A DNA stretch of 64,000 nt from contig OX326957.1 in the NCBI GenBank assembly GCA_946800325.1, positions 54,493,798 to 54,557,797 on the forward strand, in the 5' to 3' direction. Shown here in pieces: positions 11,580-23,148 of this stretch (the first letter of the stretch is position 1; the number at the start of each line of letters is the position of its first letter). The DNA is from Luzula sylvatica (taxonomy: Eukaryota > Streptophyta > Magnoliopsida > Poales > Juncaceae). Under the pieces are notes generated by a model that saw nothing but the letters and a program-made list of their open reading frames with translations, was not told the DNA's origin and made no database searches. The translations under genes and the position numbers were made by a program.

Positions 11580-12380
11580 CTACTCTAGAGGCGGGGCAAC
11601 TTCGGTGGGGTTCCCTTCAAATACATCGGGATTTGAATTCTCGGATTCGTCCAGCAATTCCTTTGTCTGTTGGGATTCTTTATAAGCCGGCGTTTCCTTG
11701 AAATCCGTAGCTCCTTCGTTGTACGTCGCGACCGCAATTCCACATGCAACTACCTGTGCTCAATCAAAATGCCCAGAATTAAATAACGGCGATAATTCAG
11801 TTTTTTCTTTTTTTTTTTCTTTTTTTTGTGCAAAATTCTGGTATTTCTAAGAGCATGAAAAAAATTGAAGAGGGATTACGGCGAAGAGAATGCCGAAAGC
11901 CCACATGTACTGAATGAAAAATCCAAAGTTATCCCATTGAGGTCCTTCCCAAAAATCCGGTTCTCTAGGATCACGCAGCTTAGGCATCGGTTCTTTCGAT
12001 ATTTCCCATAAAACCTGAAATTGGCAAAGTTAGTCTTGTATTTGGTATTAAATTAAACAAAAAGTCGGGTTCTTTCAGTTTAATTTAAGTAATATTTCAA
12101 GTAGAATTCATATGGTTTGTAAGTTTTAACATTAAGGAGATGAATTGAATAACTGTACCTCAAACTCGTCATCATCATCATATACTCCCTGTTCATCGTC
12201 ATTAGTAGTAATGGAACCCTTTCTGCCTCGTTTATCTCGACGAGTACGTGATGAGACGCCGCCTCCATCTCTCTTCACGAACACCACCTGTGAAGATTTA
12301 CGCGGAAGTTTTGTAACAGACGGAGCCGAACAAGTGCTAAGCCGAGAGAGGCCGAGCATACCGCCGGCGAGCATAGACAT
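11580..12380 (-). CDS. conserved plant membrane protein, probably plastid-targeted
   Basis: Three exons (12380-12159, 12014-11880, 11753-11580), all introns in phase 0, give 176 residues. Residues 1-50 are rich in Ser, Arg and Lys and poor in acidic residues, as in a chloroplast transit peptide. An acidic patch follows (DDDDEFE, 69-74), then a strongly conserved-looking segment with EPMPKLRDPREPDFWEGPQW (82-101). One membrane helix spans about residues 105-130. The tail is hydrophilic and ends in NPTEVAPPLE. I believe this corresponds to an uncharacterised plant protein family, but I cannot name it with confidence, and plastid targeting is inferred from composition. The gene is convergent with the ACD11-like gene upstream of it on the map. 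Confidence 0.85.
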
Positions 12381-12395
12381 GGGAAATGAACTGCC

Positions 12396-12402
<7 letters not shown>

Positions 12403-12428
<26 letters not shown>
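12403..12428. repeat. GA microsatellite
   Basis: A pure AG dinucleotide run lies just upstream of the start codon of the 176-residue gene, so on the transcribed strand it is a CT run in the 5' leader, as is common in plant genes. Confidence 0.8.
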
Positions 12429-12433
<5 letters not shown>

Positions 12434-12852
12434 CTTTTACTGGAGGGAGAGATAAGAGAAAAGGGAGATATTAAGATATTTGCAGGAATTTAATCATCTC
12501 CAGGGAACACGGGATATGAATTCTCGGATTTATTATGAAAAGCTAGAACCGAATTATTGGTTTTATAAGCTAGAAAATGATAAAATAGTAGATTAATTAG
12601 TTTTGTTTTAACAAATGGCACAAAATATCAAAATTTAAGGATTCAAGTCTCATTAGTATCACAAATGAAAATAAAACAAAAATTATCCATGAATTCAAAA
12701 GAAGGGAAAAAAAATTAGTTTATGAAATTAAATGGATTAAATAGTAGATCAGTGTAATTTCACTTTTCCAAACGAATAAGAAAATTCTTTAAACCATAAA
12801 ATAGAACATAATTTTTTTTTTTGAACGGGCTCGTGAAATGTTCATGATTAGC

Positions 12853-13097
12853 AGTGCAGGATATGCGGTTGCGAGTCTTTTGCTTCAATCCAAGGACCGG
12901 CACAACGGCAATCTCCTCTTTGACAGGTATGCTTTTGAAAATCATTTCATATTTTATTTTCTTTAATAGGAAAGTTATCTGATCTTGTTTCGTATCTGTG
13001 TAGTAACGGGAGGTTGGTACATATCGATTTTGGCTTCATAATAGACCACTGCTGGATACGACCTGATCCAAACCTCCAACAAGGGATCGAGAAATAA
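12853..13097 (+). pseudogene. fragment of phosphatidylinositol 4-kinase alpha catalytic domain
   Basis: Two short exon-like pieces with a GT-AG intron between them (12927-13003) encode the catalytic loop and magnesium-binding segment of a PI4-kinase: AGYAVASLLLQSKDRHNGN with DRHNGN intact, then GRLVHIDFGFI with DFG intact. The frame then departs from the kinase consensus and stops at 13095-13097. No other kinase exons are present on either side. The pieces match plant PI4K-alpha (a type III enzyme) better than other kinases because of LLLQxKDRHNGN and GRLVHIDFGF. It is a broken gene fragment, probably carried here by a transposon or partial duplication. Confidence 0.75.
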
Positions 13098-14326
13098 GTG
13101 AACCAGTGGTTACAAGTGAGAATGATTTTTTGATTTTTTGGTCTCTTTGGTGGGTTTTGGTTTTGTATTTAGTAATGATATTATTTTCGTGGCTTTGTGC
13201 AGAGTTATTAGTTTTTTGGGGTTCTTTTTTGTTGGAAAACGAGTAGGAATTTGAGAGGATTTTGCGGTGTTGAAATGTTATGAAAATTCTCGGTGTTAAT
13301 TCGTGTTTATATCCCGTCGGTATTTAATCCGGGTTTAATAACATCACTTTTATGATTTGAATCTATTTTATTCTGAATTTATGTTTGATTTGCTCCGATA
13401 TCTCAGCAGAAATTTTTCTTTAATTTGATTGGTCATCTAAACATCCATTTTTATTTTTTTATTTTATGAAGAAATGTAATTGCACAATATAGTCCACAAA
13501 CAACAAACGAAGAGATATAAATATAAATACGAGCATCACTTATGCATGAGTTTGTAAATACAAATTGCATTGATGGGTGTACATCTTAAACATGCTTTGT
13601 GAATGAGAAAAGATATTCTCAAAAAAAATGTTGTACATACCCTATCTTTCTTTCAAGAGTCTTGTTGACGTGAATTTTGTTGAATACTTAAAAAATTAAT
13701 ATATTAATTCATGATTTCACATGTTAATTAGATGTTCAATCATAAATTAAGATAATCAAATCATAAATCAAAATATTAAATTATGTATTTATGTGTTATT
13801 CTTTAAGATGTTAAATAATATCACGCCATTAAAAATTTTGTGGGAGAATAATAGGGGGTGTACCGTGTACATCACTACACTATTCTGAAAAAGTAAACAT
13901 GATATTTTGGCTTTTTTAAAAAAATTGTAAAATTTTAAATGTTGGGTGGTAATTTTAACGATTTGGATAAATATTATATTTCAAACTTATGAGAAGACAA
14001 ATATGATATTTTAAATTTAGATGGATACATATGTAATTTTAAGTTTTCAAAAAAATAAATATTTATATCAAAATGTAATTTTAATAAAAAAGAATAAATA
14101 TTTGTAATTTTAAATTTCAAATTTAGAAGGATGCATATGTAATTTTAAGTTTAAAAAAAAATAAACGTGTAAAACCCCCTAAACAAATCACCTCTTACAA
14201 ACTAAATCAAATGAGGTCGATATTTTTATATCAAAATGGTTCATCATAGAGCATTTTTTTTGTAAAGATATATAAAAGACATGGTTATTAAACATAAAAT
14301 AAAGAAAATTATATTTTTTTTGTTGT
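13098..14326. other. intergenic, AT-rich
   Basis: Mostly A and T, with duplicated phrases around ATTTTAAATTTAGA-GGATACATATGTAATTTTAAG (about 14000-14150). No gene, RNA gene or terminal repeat could be supported. Confidence 0.4.
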
Positions 14327-14465
14327 CGATGGATACACAACTCAATTGGTTAAGTGTGAGACACGAAAAATATATGTTGTGAGAAATTGTGGATTCAATT
14401 CTCATTAACACCATTAGATGAATAACTTACGAGCCTACGCCATTTATTATAAAAAAATAATAACA
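14327..14465 (+). mobile_element. tRNA-derived SINE
   Basis: About 140 bp with an A-box-like ACTCAATTGGTTAAGTG (14340-14356) and, some 45 bp later, a B-box-like GGATTCAATTCTC (14391-14403). This is the spacing of a tRNA-type internal RNA polymerase III promoter. It ends in an A-rich tail (from about 14451). Plant tRNA SINEs have this architecture. Confidence 0.6.
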
Positions 14466-14503
14466 AAAAATACTAAAATTTTGGAGAATAAACCATGTTG
14501 ACT

Positions 14504-15429
14504 CAGGGCCGGTCTCAAGGTTTGGAGGACCCGAACCCTTCATAATAAGAAGACCCAAAAAAAATTAATGCTTACGTTTGTGTGTGTGCGAGCGAGACAT
14601 GTGTATTTGTGTTATGCATTTTCTTCAAACATGTTTACATTAACTCAAAAGTTTTATTACAAAATTGTTGTTGCCACATTTTACTAGAGCATAATTTCAT
14701 TCTAAGTCTAAATATTTGGATGATATATAATCTTAATTACTTTACTTATTGAAAATCCTAACAAGCAAAATATTTTTTCAACCATCAATGGACTAAATTA
14801 TAACAAACCACAACAAAAATATTGTTTCATAAAACTAACTTCACTAAAATTTGGAGCTTGAAAAAAAAGTGAACATATTAAGAATAAGAATACTACATGT
14901 CGAAGAAGTTTTCATTTTTCACTTGCATATAGAGAATCAAAAATCACAAAATGTAAAAATGTTTTTTTTTTTTTTTTTTTTTTTTGCATGCAGGTCCTCT
15001 ATAAGAAGTAAAACCGTTGCAATTTAATAAGAATGATAATTAATGTGAAATACTTTTTTTCTGGAAAGACAAGATGATGGGTCCCATACACATAGATTTT
15101 ATGTGATTAAATTTTTTAATAGTTTCTATTTTTTTATTAATAATGTGCTGATTTTTCTTAAATATATACAAGGCTATAGCATCAAGTTCACAACAAATCA
15201 GAATTTATATTTATTGCACTCATTCGTGCTCATTTTTTCTTCTTCTTAATTTTTTCTCTTTTCTCTGAGTTTTTTCCATTGTTATTAAAAAGAATAGATC
15301 GAGTGCATATTTTGCGTTTGTCAATCCATAATAAACTAATCAAATACAATGAATATCGAGGGACAATAGTAGTAAAAAAATGATAAATGAATTTTTAGTT
15401 CACTTAGTAAAAAAAACAGGAAATTATAA
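14504..15429. other. possible hAT-type terminus, then AT-rich intergenic DNA
   Basis: CAGGGCCGGTCTCAAGG at 14504 resembles the termini of plant hAT-type non-autonomous elements that start CAGGGCCGG. No matching inverted end was found in the window, so it is probably a truncated copy. A 24-25-nt T run (14961-14985) and AT-rich DNA follow, without a supported gene, up to the LINE. Confidence 0.35.
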
Positions 15430-18119
15430 CTATCAAAATCATATTGATCATTTTTTAATAAAGGAGTCCAGTTAATCTCGAATATGGTAATTATTTCAAA
15501 GATTGATGAACCGCAATTCATAAACGACTATCGCCCAATTAGCGTTCTAAATATCGTATACAAAATCATTGCCAAAATAATTGTAAACCGTATTCGCCCT
15601 TCTTTGATGATGATGATCGTTGATGAACAAAATGCCTATCTTCCGAACCGGTTAATCTCGGATAATATAATTATTCTCAAAGAGGTACTTCATTCTTTTT
15701 ACCAAGGAAATTTCTCCAATCCTTCATTTGCGCTTAAAGCGGATTTATCAACTGCGTTTGATCGTATGAGTTGGGATTACGTACGAGATATTTTATACCA
15801 CTACAACTTCCCTCCCCATTTTATCTTCCTCATCGACGCATGTATGCGAAGTGCCAAATTTTCAATAATGTTCAACGACGGTTTTTTCAAACCCGGCCGA
15901 GGATTGAGGCAAGGTTCTCCTTTATCGCCATATTTATTTATTCTTGGAATGGATTTATTCTCTCAATCCCTAAATTACGCGACACATGCAAATTACATAA
16001 CCGGGGTTAAAATTGCCTATTCGGCCCCTCCAATCAACCACTCCCTCTATGTGGACAACGTGACCGTTTTCGCCGCGGCAAACCCGCTTGAAGTTTTGCG
16101 CATCAAAGAGGCATTCAAATCGTTTGAGTTGGTATCCGGCCAATGTCTAAATCCCTCTAAATCGAAGGTTTGGTTTAGCCGCAACGTGTCCGAAGCCTCC
16201 CAAGAATAAATCTTGTCCATTTTAGGCACAACATTAGCAGCACCAAAAGAACGATATCTTGGTATCCACATACGTAAAAACGGATCCATTGATTCCTCCA
16301 ACCTCGTGGCTCAATTTCGAACAAAGCTTGCGGGTTGGAAAATTCATACTCTATCCCATGCGGGTCGTTTAATTCTTCTTAACTCGGTGCTCGCCGAAAC
16401 TCCAATTTACACTATGTACACCGAGTTACTCATTAAAAAATTAACCCAAATTATTAGGCGGTTTTGGTGGGGAAAAAAGGAGGGACGTTTTCTAGCTTTT
16501 TGCAAATGGGAGATCATTGCGAGACCGAAGATGGAGGGAGGTTTGGGAGTTCGAGATTTAAAAATGGTGAATCGAGTTTTATTACAAAAACATCTTCGGA
16601 GAATTATCACCGATAAAGGCCGTTTATGGGTGAGGATCTTTAAAGCCAAATACTTTCCATTCAATACCATTTAGCATACAAATAGTAGGATACATGCCAC
16701 AAAATTTTGGCAAGCGTTGCTTGACCAACGGCCCTACTTTCATAATATGGCGTTTTGGCTCATCGGTAATGGACAAACATGCCCCGCAATTGGGGAGCCG
16801 TGGTACACAAATTGTCTCACGGATAAACCGCGCAATAATGCAGAGCGAAATTTTCGGGTGGTTGAGTTTATAAACACCGATGATAATTTTTGGAATATGT
16901 CCTTGCTAATGAAAAAACTCAGCCCAAGTAAAGCTATTCAAATTGCTACCGATACACTCATCTCCGATTCTTCCCTTCGCAAACCGGACCGGCTTGTTTG
17001 GAAATGGGCATCGAATGGTAATTTCTCATGTAAACACGTGTACCAAAATCCTGTGTCAAGAAATAGAGAGGCGCATTTACTATGGCCCAAAGAGTTGTGT
17101 GAGGTGATTTGGAGAAGTAACGTTTTAACACCGCGTGTATCGATTTTTCTTTGGCGCGCATGTTACAACGCATTGCCAACAAACACTAAGCTTCATTGCC
17201 GATTACACCACATTATTCCGCTTTGTCCGCGATGTGAATGAGGTGACGAGGATATTTTGCACTTAACCTTTCAATGCCCATTATCGCAAATAGTGTGGTT
17301 AACTTCACCTCTTGGGATCAAAGTGGACAATCTACATGGCGGGTTCAAATCCATTCTTCTCTACTTCTCGAAACACCTCGATGAACAACAATTTTGTATT
17401 TTTGCGAACACACTATGGACAATTTGGATATGTCCTTGTGAGTGGGTTTTTGCGAACAAAAAATATAAACCGGGCGAAATAAATAACTTTGCGTTTTCGA
17501 TTACAAAATGGTCGAATCCATACCGTGATGTCCAAATTGCCGATTGGGACTCCGGTTATAAAGAGAACAAAAAATCCACTTGCCACTTCGACGGATCTTG
17601 GACGCCCTCAAATTCGGGATGTGGGTTTATAATAGTAAGAAAAGGAATTCACATTTATTGTGAAGGAAAATCAATTAAAGCTCAATCGCCCCTTCAAGTC
17701 GAGGTTTTGGCACGTCTTTATGCCCTACAAAAATTACATTCTCTCGGTATATCTTCTTGGGCAATTTTTTTGGATAATAAGATCCTCATTAATGCCATTG
17801 CAAATATTTGTCTCGATGTTGATTGGCGTGTTTATTATGAGTTTGAGGATTGCCGCACGCTAGCAAAATTATACTCGGGATGGAGTTTCTATCAAATATC
17901 GAGAGATTTAAACAAGAAGGCGGATACCCTTGCAAGGAATGCTCGGTTAGGTCAAAATACATTGGTTTGAAGGTTTGAGTGTCTATTATCAAGGACCTCT
18001 ATTATGAGGATCTGTTTATTTTTGTCACTAATTGAGTCCTATGTATATTTATGTAATGATGACACTTTGTAAATATTCGTCTACGGGCTTTTTAATGCAA
18101 TTTTTTTTTTCAATAAAGG
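15430..18119 (+). mobile_element. 5'-truncated L1-type LINE with RT, zf-RVT and RNase H, inactive
   Basis: One frame runs from 15484 to 17970 with no frameshift but with three stops (TAA 16207, TAG 16672, TGA 17239). Domains in order: reverse transcriptase (DYRPISVLN, KADLSTAFDRMSWD, GLRQGSPLSPYLF), a thumb/linker with ERYLGI, a zinc-binding zf-RVT motif (CPRCE...HLTFQCP), and RNase H (HFDGSW at about 17586, then a later DTLARNAR). The catalytic YADD box reads YVDN (16048-16059), so the second Asp is lost. The endonuclease and ORF1 are absent, as in typical 5' truncation during target-primed reverse transcription. The 3' end (GGGCTTTTTAATGCAATTTT, then T) resembles plant LINE tails. Confidence 0.93.
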
Positions 18120-18644
18120 ACCAAGTAATTGTATCATATCATATTCGACTTCAAATTCCTATTCGGTTGCAAGTTTTGAATAAGAAATTACAATTATAAA
18201 CTAGAATCATATATCAATTTTTAACAAATGATCAAGTAAGTTAATACAACTTTTCCTGTACATTATAAAAATATACATGGTTTGTATATAAATTCTTGTA
18301 TTTTTTTATTTCTTACGTTTACAAAACTCGTGGGTATTTAATTTAAGTTGAAGGTATTTAAAGTACCTCAAAAAGTTTGTCAACACATCACTTAACAAAT
18401 AGTGTGGGTAACTTAGGCGTAGCATGACAATTTTCCATAGTATTATAATTTGTTAACGCCAGAGCAAACCGTACAAATAATACCAGATCTGTTGCTCCCA
18501 CGCGAACATATCCATAATTTAGGCGGGAAATCTTTAGTTCCCACTCTCGCACTTCTCTTCTAGCGTCCCCTTCTTCAGCTCTTCGAGTACTTTCTTCTCC
18601 TTCCATCTCTCGATTTTTGCTGCAATAATTAGAGAAGAACCGAG
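18120..18644 (+). promoter_or_regulatory. intergenic, 5' flank of HOP2
   Basis: AT-rich up to about 18400. The last 150 bp become GC- and pyrimidine-rich (CTCTTCTAGCG, CTCTTCGAG, CTTCTCC), like a plant 5' leader. The frame open on the minus strand at 18388-18606 shows no family and is probably spurious. Confidence 0.35.
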
Positions 18645-20008
18645 ATGCCGCCCAAATCCGATAGCGTGGAAGGTTATTTCATCTACTTAAATCGTTTGCT
18701 GATTCGTTTTTCATCTTTTTTGCTGATTTAGAGGTTCTGATTTTGTTTTTATTTACTGCTTGCAGGAATTGTTCTCAACTTCGTCAATGAGGTAATGTTT
18801 ATCTTGCTTTTATTAGATCCGGTTGTATTGAGATCAACGACGCACAGTTGTGAATTAAATGCAGTTTTTACTGAACTTTACTTGTGATTTGATGATTGAC
18901 TACTAATTTGCCCCTTTTAAGATCATTATTCGTTGCTCACACAGCATAATTGCTTTGAGTTATTAATCTGCATATATTGATTCTGTAAATGCACCGAGAT
19001 TCGTGATTTGATGATTAACTCTCCTAAACATAATAAAAGCACTCCTGATTTTCCCTAATTTTATTCATTTGACGTGAATTTGTCTGTGTATTCATCAATT
19101 TCTATGTTTTTTTCAGCAAAATAGGCCATTAAATGTTCAAAATGCTGCAGATGCATTGCAAAAATTCAACCTAAAAAAAACCGCGGTTCAAAAGGCACTC
19201 GACGCATTAGCAGATAGTCGCCAAATTTCTTTCAAAGAATATGGCAAGCAGAAGATATACATGGCGAGACAGGACCAATTTAAGATCCCAAATCCACAAG
19301 AGCTTGACCAAATGAAGAAGGATAATACCAAATTACAAGAAGAACTTGCCGAACAAAAGAAAGCCACAAGCGAGGTCGAAGCTGGTACGTCGATTAACTT
19401 AAAATTGACTTAAATTCACGTGTAACCCCCCAATATTTGATAATACCATTCATGCCCTCGTAATTGTTTTGATTTTTTTGTTGCAGAGATCCGTGCTCTC
19501 CAGTCCAACTTGACCTTGGAAGAAATCCTCTCTAAAGACACTAAATTAAAAAGCGAAGTAAGAATATTATCTTCATTCTTACTGAAAACATACAATTAAT
19601 TATAAATTTGATGAATTTTTTTGTTAATTGTAATTAATTCAGGTTCAAGAAATGGAAGAGAAGCTGAATAAATTAAGAAGCGGGGTCGTATTGGTAAAAC
19701 CAGAAGATAAAAAGGTGATTGAAGATGCGTTCGTCGAGAAAGTGAATCATTGGAGAAAGAGAAAAAGAATGTTCAAGGAGATTTGGGACTCAATTACTGA
19801 AAATTCACCCAAAGATCAGAAAGAATTCAAGGTTCTTTTTCGTATTTAATTTGATTATTTATTTTCGTTTTTTTCTACTTTTGAGGTAATAATGGATGCG
19901 AGTAATTTACAGGAAGAACTAGGGTTAGAGTATGACGAAGATATTGGTGTGACTCTGCAATCTTATACCGAGTTATTGAATTCGAACAAGAAGAGAAAGT
20001 TGCGTTAA
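18645..20008 (+). CDS. HOP2: HOP2 meiotic recombination protein (AHP2), complete
   Basis: Six exons (18645-18672, 18766-18791, 19117-19384, 19487-19557, 19643-19831, 19913-20008) encode 225 residues. The N-terminus begins MPPKSDSVEGIVLNFVNEQN and continues into a winged-helix DNA-binding domain (about 10-70) with NAADALQKFNLKKTAVQKAL and KEYGKQKIY. A leucine-rich coiled coil follows (about 85-150), then the C-terminal RKRKRMFKEIWDSITENSPK and EELGLEYDEDIG segments of the family. HOP2 pairs with MND1 to stimulate DMC1 and RAD51 strand invasion during meiotic prophase. Length and motifs match Arabidopsis AHP2. Exons 1 and 2 are tiny (28 and 26 bp) but join in phase. No defect is visible. Confidence 0.95.
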
Positions 20009-20385
20009 TTACTCTGTATGCCCGTTTTGGTAATTTTTAAACTTGGTATATTTTATATTTTATTATATATGGAGTATTTTTCTTTATGTTTAACAGGTTG
20101 AATATTTGCAAACTTGCAACTCATATTTACATATACGAAAAATTATTATCGTTATGTTTGATTTGATTAAATAGGTTTTTAAATGACGTAAGTGGAATAT
20201 AAAATAATTGACATTAAGATAAAAATAGTCGACATTATGACAGATGGCAATACTTGTTTGACATGGGTTTTTTCCTTATTGGTAGTATTTCCTACTTTGC
20301 TGTATATTTCTCTTAATTTTCACTTTCAAATATCATAAATTAGAAGAGCCTTAGTGCATAATTGCTTTCATCAATGTTTTGTGGT

Positions 20386-20547
20386 GATGACTGACGAGGC
20401 ATCATTTTGCTGGATTCGAATCCTGTATCTCTAAGAAATGAGGCTAGATATCATCTCCTCGAACTATCAAAAGGATGATAATATAATTAGGCTCTTCAGC
20501 CCATATTAATAAAAGCCCAAGGGCACTGCATAAAAAAAAAAAAAAAA
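20386..20547 (+). mobile_element. SINE-like element with poly(A) tail
   Basis: A B-box-like GGATTCGAATCC (20413-20424) is followed by about 100 bp of unique sequence and a 16-nt A run (20532-20547). No convincing A box was found, so the 5' part may be truncated or decayed. A GATGATGCATCAT phrase after the tail partly echoes GATGACTGACGAGGCATCAT before it. Confidence 0.4.
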
Positions 20548-22252
20548 GATGATGCATCATTTGCCGAAGAAAGGAGTGTGCAATTTTTCGGATTTATTAA
20601 ATGCATTATTATCGCCGAGGTAACCACATTTTTATATGCATACAAATTGTTCTGTTAAAAAGTTCTGATTTAAATTTTATTTACAAAATTGATGCATTAG
20701 ATTGAAGTTATTTATGAATTATTATTTATTTTGACAAATTATTGATGGAAAAAGAACATATATACACATTTATTTATTTTAGTATATAATAAAGTCATTA
20801 ATCACGAGTTTGTGGAGACATGAAAGTGTTTTTTTCTTCATAATTCACACTTTGTATAGTTATAAATGATATTTTAACATTTTTTAGTAAATGAGGCGTT
20901 TGGGGGTACCAAATTAATGGTTACACAAAGTTTACAGGTACGGTTACAAAATCATTTATGAAGAAGTAGTTAAGTGAAAAAAATATTAGACTTACAAATC
21001 ATAATTTTAAGCTAGAGAAAAAATATTTTTTATCTAGTTTGTTCATAATTTTATCTCACTCAAATTATTTATTTGTCAATCTAGACACACTCAATATTAA
21101 GAAGAATATTTTTTTGATGATTTTAAAAAATATAGAAAACAGTTAAATATTATTTACAAAACATGACGCAAAAAGGAGAGAATATTGATAGCAATTTAAT
21201 CTAATTATTCAAATATTTTTTATCATTTTAAAAAATGCATAGATATTTTTTAAAATTTTTAAACATCACAAAAAATCAAGTAATTTTGATTTTATAGATA
21301 AACCCATAATTAATAAAAGCCAAAATATTAAATTAAAAATTCAAGATAAATCTATAAAATTTTACACAAACATTCCACACACAATAACAAATCTAGTAAA
21401 ATAAACATAATTCAATTTGGACATATCAGTAAAAGTTCTGACATATTTACGAATAAATTCTTACAAAAAACGCCTTAAAAGACAGACGAAAGTGCAAGAT
21501 TGTTTAAATAAAAAATCAAAGTTATTTTCGTAAATTGGACTTTTGAGAAGGTCATAAGTAAAAAAAAAAAATCGAAAACTGATGACCTTGATGCGTGCAG
21601 AAAAGAAGAAGAAAATAACATAATTTATAAAATAAAATAAAATTCAATGTTTATTTTTTTTTCATATCTGATAGGTTGCGAAAAAATTGAATAATATAAC
21701 TGAGATTGTTTAAATTTGACTGATGAAAAACAAGATAGGATGTATCATGCAAGATTAATAATATCTTCATTGTATGAATCGTTTTTTAAACGAGCAAGTA
21801 CATGTTTAAGAATTAAAACTGCTACTGATAATTTGTTCTGTTTTTTTATAAATAGAATAAATTTATATCCTAGATTTTAAATTTAGAGATCAAAATTTTA
21901 TTTTAAAACTAAACTATCGGCAGCTTGCACAAATATTAAAATGCTACCGATAATTTTCCATTTATTTTGATCATTGAAAATATATAGAAGTTAATCTTTT
22001 TTGACAATTTATTTTATTGTTTCCGAATATTAATGAACTTGTAAGTGAAAAATATTTGTCACTATAATAATTATAGTTATGTTAGATTAGATTCACAAGA
22101 GAGATTTATAGTTATGTTGGAATAGATTCATACGAAATTTTAAAAAATCACAATACATTAGGAAAAAATTGAAATTGAACCAAAAAAAAAATAATGTGAA
22201 TTATTTGATTTTGAAACTAATTTGGGAATAGTTAAATTAGCCAAGATGGTGG
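20548..22252. other. intergenic, AT-rich, nothing recognised
   Basis: Very AT-rich DNA without a supported gene, RNA gene or complete transposon. It contains a phrase pair on GCTACTGATAATTT and GCTACCGATAATTTTCC (about 21820-21960) and a near-duplicate TATAGTTATGTTRGAATAGATTCA (about 22070-22130). Confidence 0.4.
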
Positions 22253-22260
22253 ATGATAAT

Positions 22261-22903
22261 TAGGGATGTCAATGGGTCGGGAAAAACCCGAACCCGAACG
22301 GGGCGGGTATTGCCCGAAAAAAAAATACCCGCGGGTCGGGTATTACCCGAAAACAAAATACCCGGTCCGGGTTCGGGGCGGGTTCGGGCGGAGTACTACC
22401 CGCCCCGCGGGTAACCCGAACCCGTACCCGAAAATTACCCGAAAATTATATTACAAATTAACCCTCATAATGTTGGATCTTTATGTATTTTAAATTATTG
22501 TTAGATTGTTTTAGACAATTATTAATACCTTGACTATTTTAATATTTTCTATTTTGGTTATATTGAGCAATTTCTTCTAAAAAATCAATTTTCTTTATAC
22601 GGTCGTGTAATTGTGTCATGTAATTGTTTGTCATGTAAATATGTAATTGCTTTTAATTAGTGTAATGATTGTAATTGTTTAAATAAAAAAAGAATATTCA
22701 TCCTAAAAAAAAATAAAAAAAATAAAAATAAATTTTTTTTTTTCGGGTAACGGGTAATACCCGCGGGCGGAAAATTATCCGCGGGTTCGGATACAGTTTT
22801 TTATCCGCGGATATTTTGAATTCGGGTTCGGGTAATACCCGAAATTTCGGGTTCGGATATGAGAAAGACTTACCCGAACCCGACCCGTCCCGTTGACATC
22901 CTA
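22261..22903. mobile_element. hAT-type MITE with CCCGA-rich ends
   Basis: The element starts TAGGGATGTCAATGGGTCGG and ends CCCGTCCCGTTGACATCCTA, a clear inverted pair. It is flanked by a perfect 8-bp target duplication ATGATAAT (22253-22260 and 22904-22911). An 8-bp duplication is the hallmark of hAT elements. The ends are dense in ACCCGAACCCGG/CGGGTAATACCCG words; the 300-bp middle is AT-rich and non-coding. It lies about 250 bp upstream of the RRM gene and could affect its promoter. Confidence 0.8.
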
Positions 22904-23080
22904 ATGATAATCTAGATCTCTTAACTTACTCAACTTAAAACAGAGAAAATAACCCAAGGGCCTTTTTGCAAAAAAAAAAAAACTTAAAACAGAGAAAAGG
23001 AAACAGGTTATTCTCTCCTTCTCTCCCGCTTCCATTCCATCACTCAAATCAAAGCTCGTTCAAACCCCATCATCGATCTC

Positions 23081-23094
23081 TCTCTCTCTCTCTC
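23081..23094. repeat. CT microsatellite in the RRM gene leader
   Basis: A short CT run 55 bp upstream of the start codon at 23149, in a pyrimidine-rich stretch that looks like a 5' leader. Confidence 0.6.
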
Positions 23095-23148
23095 AATCAA
23101 ACATCGCTCAAACCCGAATCTCTCTCAAGAGTCCGACCAAGATCAATA

